The position numbers and the translations under genes were made by a program. 64,000 nt of DNA from Enchytraeus crypticus (taxonomy: Eukaryota > Annelida > Clitellata > Enchytraeida > Enchytraeidae): the NCBI GenBank assembly GCA_905160935.1, contig CAJHZI010000513.1:1736501-1800500 (forward strand), written 5' to 3'. Under the pieces are notes generated by a model that saw only the letters and a list, made by a program, of their open reading frames with translations, had not been told where the DNA came from and ran no database searches. Shown in pieces: positions 43,447-53,600 of this stretch (its first letter is position 1; each line of letters begins with the position of its first letter).

Positions 43447-43635
43447 TTATAAATATTCAAATTTTTCTTCTTTTGGTTGCATGATCGTATTATGCCAAAA
43501 TATAAATGCATTATGCATATTCCTCAAATAAGATTCGACTCTTTCCAACATGCAGAAATTGTCTTTCAATCGCTCTTTGAGAGTCTTATTTTGAAATATC
43601 TCATCAGCCTCTCGCTTTCCTATAAACAATTTCAT
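43447..43635 (-). CDS. Unidentified small ORF B (62 aa)
   Basis: Starts MKLFIGKREADEIFQNKTLK, then ERLKDNFCMLERVESYLRNM, ending KEEKFEYL. The composition looks like a real helical protein rather than low-complexity noise. Its ATG overlaps the TGA of ORF A (43632-43757) as ATGA. Either the second half of one gene broken by a -1 shift, or an exon. I do not recognise the family. A poly(A)-signal-like AATAAA lies between it and PTCD1. Confidence 0.35.
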   Translation of the reverse strand: MKLFIGKREADEIFQNKTLKERLKDNFCMLERVESYLRNMHNAFIFWHNTIMQPKEEKFEYL

Positions 43636-43757
43636 TGGCAGTTAAAGATTAATCTTTCTGCTGTGCGTCTCCTTTCCAGGGTCCATGAGTTGCCATTAGC
43701 ATGTGGTCCCCTAAACCTGTATTCTATGCCTACTTTTTTAAATTTAATTCCGCTCAT
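43632..43757 (-). CDS. Unidentified small ORF A (41 aa)
   Basis: Reads MSGIKFKKVGIEYRFRGPHA, then NGNSWTLERRRTAERLIFNC, Q and TGA. It is followed directly by ORF B in the next frame; together they would give one protein of about 100 aa. Too short for firm assignment, but with a protein-like, basic composition. Possibly a decayed gene or retrocopy. Confidence 0.35.
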   Translation of the reverse strand: MSGIKFKKVGIEYRFRGPHANGNSWTLERRRTAERLIFNCQ

Positions 43758-43847
43758 TAAAAGAATTTATTGCGTAACCTCTCACAAATATATTTGAATT
43801 ACAATTAGAAAAATCGCTATGGAATGAATTCTAACAGTGAAGCAATT

Positions 43848-43998
43848 GATCTGAGAGTAAAATCTCGAACATTCACTGGACTGGTTACACGGAAAACGGA
43901 CTAAATTGCTTAACGGTTTAAACATGTGGTATTAAGAAGTGATAGATATCAACATAGTTGATCATTTCACTACATGTATAATGCGTGTTTTACTTTTT
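43848..43998 (+). mobile_element. tRNA-derived SINE, copy 3, 5'-truncated
   Basis: Begins at GATCTGAGAGTAAAATCTCG and runs to TAGTTGATCATTTCACT and TAATGCGTGTTTTAC. The tRNA part is missing. Confidence 0.8.
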
Positions 43999-44424
43999 TA
44001 CTTTTAATTGCAATTCAAGGAACTCAGAAGATTGTTTTGACTGAGTTATGAGACAATAGCCGCAGTGTTGATAGTGCGAAGTCTCACGATTACAAAATTA
44101 CATAATTGGTAAGTTTTAACTATCGTAATATTGACAATGAATTTGATGTTTATGACTTATCAATGACATTTTGCACTATGTTAATGTTTTTGCACTTCCA
44201 GCATGATTTTGGAGTTGCAGGTTCTTATTCTTTTATTGCCATCTCGCTTAAACTTTCACAACAATCTAAGTACAAAAGAGAGAAAGCGATGTAATTTGCT
44301 GATTATTATGTTCAGTAACTCTTTGGTTGCAATTTTGAAAGTAGTTAAACAGAGATATTTAGATTTTTAGTGGCTAGGCTTATAAGCTCACTAGTAGACT
44401 AGAACAGTACTTAATTTATATCCT

Positions 44425-44640
44425 GGACTCTCTATCTCTCTCTCTCTCTCTCTGTCTCTCTCTTAGTGCACTGCCTACTGGCAGGTCCATGGTACATAAT
44501 GCCTTCACTCTACTCTGTCTTCCGCCTTCCTCTTCATTTCCACATATGAGTGGGTCTTTAAATCATCTAACATACCTAACCTCGGCCTGCCCCTGCCTTT
44601 TTTCCTTCCATTCTACCTTCTATGACCTCTTTTAATAGAC
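44425..44640 (-). mobile_element. LINE 3' end, part of a rearranged copy
   Basis: A (CT)n tract then, on the minus strand, [18 protein letters not shown] and the GTACCATGGACCTGCCAGTA end. It faces the plus-strand RT segment at 44736-45320. Confidence 0.8.
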
Positions 44641-44735
44641 CTCCCTCCTTAAAAAATACACAGGTGTATATATATATACCTGTATATATATACCTAAAAT
44701 ATACAGGTATTTGACCAGACGATTTTAACAAGTCA

Positions 44736-45320
44736 GTGATGATCCCAATTCCCAAAAAAGCCAATGCTGTGGAGTGTTCGGATTACAGAACAATCAGCTT
44801 AATACCTCATGCATCGAAGATCTTATTAAAGATAGTAAATAATCGCATCCAGTCGAAAGCAGAGTTGACACTGAGCAAGACAAAATTTGGTTTTAGGAAA
44901 GGCTGTGGCACAAGAGAAACAATAGAGGTAATGCGGGTTCTTTGCGAAAGAAGCTTAGAATATGGAAATGACGTTTTTGTATGCTTTGTAGACTTCGAGA
45001 AGGCCTTTGAGAGGATTGATTGGATAACGATGATGAATATCTTAAAAAGAAGAGGAATTGACTGGAGAGATACAAGACTAATTTTGAACTTGTACATGAA
45101 TCAAAAGCAGTAATCAAAATCCAACAAGAATACTCAGAAGAAGGTGAAATAGGACGTGGAGCAAGACAAGGTTGTAGCATTTCGCCGCTGCTGTTTAACA
45201 TTTACGCTGAGGCAATGATGGATGAAGCCATGGAAGACTTGGAAGAAGGAATAAAAGTAGGAGGGAATTTGTTACAAGATGTACGATTTGCAGATGACCA
45301 AGGAATGGTCATCTGAAAAA
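44736..45320 (+). mobile_element. LINE reverse-transcriptase middle segment, inverted relative to its neighbour
   Basis: MMIPIPKKANAVECSDYRTI, then SLIPHASKILLKIVNNRIQS, FGFRKGCGTRETIEVMRVLC, VCFVDFEKAFERIDW (RT palm motif A region), then after a shift [20 protein letters not shown] and [10 protein letters not shown]. It stops at the catalytic FADD box. Same family as 21345-22205. Confidence 0.88.
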
Positions 45321-45689
45321 ATCCTTGATTATATCTTGTAAATAAATTAAGATTTAACTTAATGAACACTGCATAGTTTTCATTTACTTTCAAAGCCAAG
45401 CAACTGATACTATACTTAATGTTTGCTGATTATTTTTAAGCTTTAATTATAACGATTGTAACAACAAAAACTTGTGGTTTTATAACGGGATATATCAGTG
45501 GCTAAAGTGTGACTTTAAGCCAGGGGAACGGTCAGAATATTTTGAGGCCCTCTGCAGTGTATTTAGCGATCTCCTAGTATCTAATATTGGCCCCTAGAGG
45601 GGAGAGCATCTGAAAAGAAATGAGAGCTAGGAGAACCGTTCCTCTCCTTTACCTCCACTCTAACTACTGGGGTAAACCGTAAATAGAAT

Positions 45690-45930
45690 GCCTCAATAGC
45701 GTAGGGGTAACGTCATGAAGTTTTAAATGACAGATCCTGAGGTGAATTGAACCCTCATGGGTTCCAATCCCAGCCGCGCTGATCTGAGAGTAACATCTCG
45801 GACATTCACTGGACTGGTTATACTGAAAATGGTTTAAATTACCTAACGATTTAAACATGCGGTATTAAAACTAAAAGTGATAGATATCAACGTAGTTTAT
45901 CATTTCACTATAATGCGTGCTTACTTTTTA
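45690..45930 (+). mobile_element. tRNA-derived SINE, copy 4
   Basis: TAGCGTAGGGGTAACG, GGGTTCCAATCCC, CTGATCTGAGAGTAACA, CATTCACTGGACTGG, then ATCATTTCACTATAATGCG. Confidence 0.85.
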
Positions 45931-46078
45931 AATCAACAATGGTTATGCCCAAGATTAGAGTACTCTAAGCGCGAGAGTCTTAAAGGCTGTGGCGATATAA
46001 CACAACACTACTATTGCGACACTTGAATCAATTTATTGTTATTAATATTATTCCCCACTGCATAACACTACAACACAC

Positions 46079-46104
46079 GGAACGACAGCTGCAGCTGTCG
46101 TTCC
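46079..46104. repeat. 26-bp perfect palindrome
   Basis: GGAACGACAGCTG followed at once by CAGCTGTCGTTCC, no spacer. Confidence 0.95.
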
Positions 46105-46369
46105 TCAATAGCTACGCCACTCTATGAGCACATCTAGAATAGTTTAAAAAAAAGCTATAGAGTTAGAACTATAGTTAAAACTATACTAAATAAGTGTGTG
46201 CAAGTGTATACAGAGCTCAAAGTATTTTCAAACCAATAGACACTGTGGACAATTGATGCAGATGTGAAAGAGTTAGAGAAATAAGACTATCAAAAAAGAA
46301 AGGTTAGACGAGTCAACTGCATCACCGGTTAGTCAAACAGTCTCTTTGTCACAAACGACCCAGATATAT

Positions 46370-46375
46370 ATACTG

Positions 46376-46461
<86 letters not shown>

Positions 46462-46465
46462 TATA
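46370..46465. repeat. (TA)n microsatellite
   Basis: About 90 bp of TA with a few ATACAT interruptions. A (GA)n tract follows at 46526-46556, and another (TA)n tract at 46998-47055. Confidence 0.96.
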
Positions 46466-46524
46466 CCCAGAAACTACATGATAAAATGTTCCGTCAGTGA
46501 GCAAAAGGAAAAATGCTATGAGAT

Positions 46525-46559
<35 letters not shown>

Positions 46560-46994
46560 AGAAATGAATAGAATGATAACAACAGCTAAGCGCCACGGTT
46601 AACACAAATTATAAATGAATAAACACTGTAGTACTAATTAACAAATACCATATAGCATTGCAGACCCATATATAAAGTCAATAAACCTTACAATTGTTAG
46701 CAAAAGTAATATCATATTATAGAAGATACTACACAACAGTAGACAGATGAATAAGCTAGTATGTAATCTAATGGCATGCATTAGAGATGTTGCATGTTAA
46801 CAGGACGCATAGTAGTATTGTTACTAGAAGCATATAACTTATTCTATAATATTACACTATATCGCAAATATTATTAGGTAACAGTAGACTACTATAAGAA
46901 TATTTTAAGTGAAATTTACAAAAAACATACCACCACAGTATAAGACATGACAATTATTAAGTACTTGGTACAGTAATATATTAACATTATATAC

Positions 46995-47039
<45 letters not shown>

Positions 47040-47816
47040 TTATATATATATATAGCTATACATATAAATATATATATAATTGTTTTAATGGTTTTAAAAC
47101 ATTATAATATTTTGTATAAATTATATATAACGTTACATGCAACGTTGTATAATGAAATTTATCATCAAATATTTGTAAAAATGCCAAGTCCTTACTTGTG
47201 TTATACATATAGAAATGTGTAGTACACATTCTCTGTGATATATATTCATATCAACACAAACCGTGGTTTTATAAATGTATGCATGTTTTCCATACATGTA
47301 TATGTATCGTGCATACAGAAATTGTAGATTAAACATAACCACCACCATCACCACTGTACCATTATGCATAAGTACCAAGTATGCATACACTGTAAGTAGT
47401 GAACTCAAAAGACAGCAGGTGGTAGAGATGCAGAGCTAACTATAACGTCTAACGATGACACAGAGATCACAAGAGAGTTTGTAATATCTCATAAAGAATA
47501 TCAACCAGAACTGAACAATTCAAGATCAAGAATTTTCATTTATATGTGTACAACACCCTCTCCATATACATATATGCACATACACACAATGCAACGGACA
47601 CTTTATTGAAAAACTGCAATAGGTAAGGGTTTAAAGGACAACAGGACATGGATAATGGATAGAAATGCACTAGAGTTTATTGTCAATTAATGACAGTTTG
47701 CGATTCAAAGAGTTTTAGCTAAACCCTGCAGAATTTAAGATTCATGAAATTTTGTCGTTTCTATTATTTAACATCCATTTTAGATTAGAAATATTCCACT
47801 ACTGCCTTATGACAAA

Positions 47817-48745
47817 TTCAGATAGTATAAATATGATTTATTTCTCATAGCATTTTTTGCTCCTGCAGCTAACATTTAACAATATCTAAATACGATTAAC
47901 CAAATCTTTTACAACCTACAACTTAGCAAGCAAATTAACAGCAAAGAGTCCTTGCAACTTAACATCAACTATTATAACATGTTAATTTGAAATCTCAAAG
48001 AATAGATAGTATAAATATGATTTATTTCTCATAGCATTTTTTGCTCCTTCAGCTAACATTTAACAATATCTAAATACGATTAACCAAATCTTTTACAACC
48101 TACAACTTAGCAAGCAAATTAACAGCAAAGAGTCCTTGCAACTTAACATCAACTATTATAACATGTTAATTTGAAATCTCAAAGAATAGATAGTATAAAT
48201 ATGATTTATTTCTCATAGCATTTTTTGCTCCTGCAGCTAACATTTAACAATATCTAAATACGATTAACCAAATCTTTTACAACCTACAACTTAGCAAGCA
48301 AATTAACAGCAAAGAGTCCTTGCAACTTAACATCAACTATTATAACATGTTAATTTGAAATCTCAAAGAATAGATAGTATAAATATGATTTATTTCTCAT
48401 AGCATTTTTTGCTCCTGCAGCTAACATTTAACAATATCTAAATACGATTAACCAAATCTTTTACAACCTACAACTTAGCAAGCAAATTAACAGCAAAGAG
48501 TCCTTGCAACTTAACATCAACTATTATAACATGTTAATTTGAAATCTCAAAGAATAGATAGTATAAATATGATTTATTTCTCATAGCATTTTTTGCTCCT
48601 GCAGCTAACATTTAACAATATCTAAATACGATTAACCAAATCTTTTACAACCTACAACTTAGCAAGCAAATTAACAGCAAAGAGTCCTTGCAACTTAACA
48701 TCAACTATTATAACATGTTAATTTGAAATCTCAAAGAATAGATAT
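47817..48745. repeat. 184-bp tandem repeat, five near-identical units
   Basis: AATAGATAGTATAAATATGA recurs at 48001, 48185, 48369, 48553 and (diverging) 48737, an exact 184-bp period; an earlier copy begins at 47817. On the minus strand each unit contains AATAAA (GAGAAATAAATCATA). It begins about 190 bp beyond the LAPTM4 stop codon, so the array may supply its polyadenylation signals. Confidence 0.97.
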
Positions 48746-48937
48746 TATCTTAGAGAGGACGACGTATAAATGTTATAATCAGAATGAAAGGGAAGAGGGT
48801 TAATTTCAGGTAATATCTAAACAAATGGATCCCTTAGAATGTAAGAAGAGCTGCAGGGGTACAGTACTGTGAAGGTTATGGTTCATATACACTAAGATCT
48901 GAAGGAGGGAATTTATCGATTCAGAATGGGGGGAGGT

Positions 48938-49027
48938 TTACTGGTTGTTGGAGTAGGCGGGTGGAGGGGGGTTCTGCTCTGGGGCCGGCATTGCAATGAC
49001 GTCCTCATATTTGGGGGGCAACAGCAT
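48938..49027 (-). CDS. LAPTM4: LAPTM4 exon 7 with stop codon
   Basis: 29 codons plus TAA. MLLPPKYEDVIAMPAPEQNP, then PPPAYSNNQ. Two PPxY motifs. Confidence 0.93.
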   Translation of the reverse strand: MLLPPKYEDVIAMPAPEQNPPPPAYSNNQ

Positions 49028-50629
49028 CTGAAACAAAATAAAAACAACATAAAACAATATAGTAGAAAATAATACAGAACAACAAATGGAAAACTTTTAA
49101 ACTTTATTAATATTAATATTTATATTAATTTTAATATTTATTTTATTAATATTAATAGCAATTTTTAAACTTTATTTGTCTCTCAACTGTTTTATGGGAC
49201 TCAATGGAATAAGCGTAAATTACTTAATTTATCTGATATATGTTTTTAATGCGTATATAATTTGGTTCCTACGATTTATCATCTCGGAATATGCAAGTGC
49301 CTCACCAAGGCCTTTATTTCCGTTCATACGCCTTTTCTTCTATTGTAGAACATTTGTCATGTAGCTTTTGTGGAATGCGTGTGATAAATGAATAAATAAA
49401 AAAACAATGTAATATAGAACGGTATAAAATATAGAATAGTATAAAATAGAGAACAATATATTATAAAACAATACAATATAAAACAATGTAATATAAAACA
49501 ATATAATATAAAACAATTAATATAGAACAATATAGTACAGGACAATATAATACAGGACAATATAATACAGAACAATATAACATAGAAAATAACAATATGA
49601 AATGATATAGTATAAAACGATATACTATACAAAAAACACATCAACATTAGAAATCTAAATCAAATACATTGGTATACGAAATAGAATACAATCACACAAG
49701 CATCTGAGTTATAACACAGATGCATCTGAACACTCTATATTAAGAAGTGCCTGTCTACATATAGTTCTGTCTTTGGCCTCGGGATGACAGGTTGACATAT
49801 TGAAACAAAATGCATCAATGGCGCCAAAACACAACGACAGTCGCTTTACAGTACTGAAGCAACGTGAAGTCAACCAATCTAAAATCGAGTGCTGTGCACC
49901 TGTGGCTACATAACTACAGCGTCAGCTACAGGATTCTGACTTTATGGGTACAACTGTCACTCGCTTTTCAATTGTTAGGAATTATGACTTTAGAAATGAT
50001 GAATTTTTAGGAATTGTGACTCCTTAGAAATCGTGCATGTCTAGAATTGCGAATCAATTGATTCACTTGTCAGAACTTAGCATGTCAGCTGACAGGTTTT
50101 ACAGCTAGTAAAACAATTTATCGGCATAGGCTATAATAAAGTATTGATAAATTTATTAAGAAATAGGAAGAAGAGATGGATAGGACACATTCTAAGGGGG
50201 GAAGGTCTATTAAAAGAGGTCATAGAAGGTAGAATGGAAGGAAAAAGAAGCGGAGCAGGCCGAGATTAGGTATGTTAGATGATTTAAAGACCAACTCATA
50301 TATGGAAATGAAGAGGATGGCGGAAGACAGAGAAGAGTGGAGGCGTTATGTACCATGGGCCTGCCAGTAGGTAGTGCACAAAGACAGAGAGGCTATAATA
50401 AATATATCGATATCCAAAGTGTAGCACAAATACATAGCATCACAAATCTAAACACAATATCAGTACCAAAGGCATAAACAAATACAAGAGCAACTGAAAT
50501 CTAAAATGAATACAGCAGCATCTGAAATATAAGCAATACATCCGTATCAAAAACATAAAAGAAAAACATTGGCACTTGATACACAAAAAGGATCAAAGAG
50601 CATCTAAAATATAAACTGAATATATAATG

Positions 50630-50666
<37 letters not shown>

Positions 50667-53600
50667 TATATATACTGCCCAGAGAGAAACCTAAGTTAAT
50701 GGACAACAAAATATCATAAACAGTAAGCGAATGCAGATGATCGCACAGTCAAACATTCAGCGAGAGACTAGTCGTTCAACTCAGTGTGGCCAATTCTTTC
50801 AAGTAGGCGATTTGGTCCAATGATCAACATGTTTGTCTCGAAAACAAGTGACATGGCTTCAAAACTCTCTATCTCACAACCACACGCACACATGCATGCA
50901 CGCACGCTGACAGACAGACGGATAGACAGACGGACAGACAGACTCACCTCAGTATCTTCAGGGTTGGTGAGAGTCTCCTCTCTGTCATACACTCTCAGCC
51001 TGGCAGCCTGAGCCATATTGATCATCTCATACGTCTTCAAGTACTTGTAGCACGACCACACCACTCCAATGAAGTATGCCTACAAGACAACAACAATAAC
51101 AGTATAAACTCACCGCTCCAATAAAGTATGCCTAAAAAACAACACAGTATAAACTCGCAAACCTACAAATGTTTCTAATAAAGCAAAGCGCAGGTAAATC
51201 TGACAGTTCTGAATCCACCCGAGGCTATTAATGGTGAGCAAAGGGAGTGCATTAGTCGATACACAACGCATATATCTGAGTCATATAGCTTAAAGAATAT
51301 ATTTATGAACAAAGATATACAAGTTATATTTAAATACAATACTAAAGAAGATTTAGAAATACTAAAGAAGAAGTACAAAAATTTAAATTAAAAAATTTAA
51401 TAATTAAAAATACAAAAATTACACAAATTTAAACGAATGGAAAAGTCTCAAATAGGGGATTGGCTGGTTGTGTGGTGTAGGACAGAGAGGATTTGAGACA
51501 GTCTATTTGTATCCCGACCCTGGTAAAACTGGGATTCAAGGGAGGATGATGATGATGACTGAAGAACATTGAAGTCAAGTTATGCTAACATGCAATGAGT
51601 GAGTCGTGACAAGCACTAACAACTAGGCAGTACTAAAGTGCAGAGCAGGGCATGTGGAGTTACCTTGATGGAGAGAGTTCCTACAAACAAGATAAGAGTC
51701 AGTAGAGTAAGATGATCGTTATCCATAGCCATCAACTGCTCCTTGAATGGCAGGTTTCCCTAGAAATTCATCAATAAATCAATCAATTAAACGATCACTC
51801 AATTAGTAAGGCTACACAATCAAATCAATGATTAATACTTTCATGATTTTTTCTAGTAACAATATAATTGAATAATTACTAACATTAGAAGCTCAGTATT
51901 TTTCAGATCTATAGTTTTGATTGTTTTAATGCAAATGAAGAAATCAATCAATTAAACACACTTCAAAGCAATGTAAGAAGCTAGGCATATTATAAATGAA
52001 GCATGTGTATCCACAAGTATACACAAAAACAGTTATATAAGAAACACTATTTTTTGATAATATGACAACCTACAGAACTTGCAAGAATAAAATTTAGCAC
52101 TACACAAAATAAATGCACTATTTAACTTATTTAACTACTGGCTGGAGCCTGTGGCGATGTCGGTAAGATACTCGACCGCAGATCAGTATGTGTGGGGTTC
52201 AAATCCTGGGCTCGTCCGTCACTGACATCGCTTTCGAGTGAGGAAACTGACATTAACATTAGCTTTACCACTAGCTTTTTCTGACCCAGCGCAGAGAACA
52301 TGATATCCAATTGTTTACTATTATAACTATAGTATAAAAAAGGTAAACACGCATTACAGTGAAATGATCAACTATGTCGATATCTATCACTTTTAATACC
52401 ACATGTTTAAACCGTTGGGCAATTTAGACCATTTTCCATATAACCAGTCCAGTGAATGTACGAAATTTTACTCTCAGATCAGCGGGGCTGAAAATCGAAC
52501 CCACAAGGGTTCAATTCATCCCAGCTAGGATCTGTCATTTAAAACTTCATGACGTTACCCCTGTAGACGCTTTTAAGACATTCAATTATAACTAGCTTAT
52601 CACCTGAGCGGCGATCCAGCGTCTGACAGCGGTGAGATCAGAGAAGTAGCTGAGCATCGTGAGACCGCTGAGACACAGGTCAAACATCTGGACGCAGAAA
52701 AACGGTGTGATGTACTTGGCGATGCCCTGCATGATTCAAAACAATAAAATATACATTACATCTTAGGATCAGTTTACATGGGTGAGTCTAAATAGATTTC
52801 GTAAAGGTGTGGGTAGAATGAAGGTCACAAGGAGACGAAGGGGTTATTATAACGGATCAACATAGTATGAATGTAGTAGGATGAGCACTTCAGTTCACAA
52901 CTGGTCACGGCAGTGCGCATTTGATGCAGTGCTGCTTGACTGGCAGACAATTCACAATTACATGACAAGAAGGAAGGGACTTTAATGACTTGGCGAAAAA
53001 ATGAATTACCAAATGTCTTACAGCTGTGTAGGGAAACAAAAAGATGACTGATGTACAAGGACTCCAGTGGTGGTATTTACAAAATTTTATATAAATACTA
53101 TCATTTGGTTCAAAATTAGATAATTTTCTGCAAATACCATTGTTGTAGTAGGACACCAATTAACTACAAAATTGGGGCAGTGTTACAGAAAGATTACCTT
53201 CTATGTTTCTATAGACCTATGCAGAAAATATGTGAGCACAAAATACTGCACATATAGGAGCAATACAATACTTCTCAACGTAGAAGTTGCTCATGCTCAA
53301 TACAGAGTTGCTCGTTCTCCTGAGGCGTCTACTGGTAGTCTTTCGGCTGATTGCATCATCACAAATTCCAATGATTCGCATTTTAGCATATTTTATTCAT
53401 AATTTATTTCATACTGAATCTAGACTAAATTTGGATTTCAAGTTCCAAAGAAATAAGAATACTTGGATGAGACTGGACATTTTTCCAGGTAAAATGAATG
53501 AAAGTAGAAGGATTCTATTACTAACACGAATGGTTCCATAGATCAGACAAAGAGCAATGACCATTGAGGCCACAGTCAACAACATGGCAGCAACCAGACT

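Noticed and set aside
47817-48745. CRISPR-like regular repeats
   Set aside because: Units are 184 bp and directly adjacent, without unique spacers; this is a eukaryotic tandem satellite.
49357-49647. Phe/Ile/Leu/Cys-rich 96-aa frame resembling membrane segments
   Set aside because: Translation of an AT-rich 15-bp minisatellite in a LAPTM4 intron.
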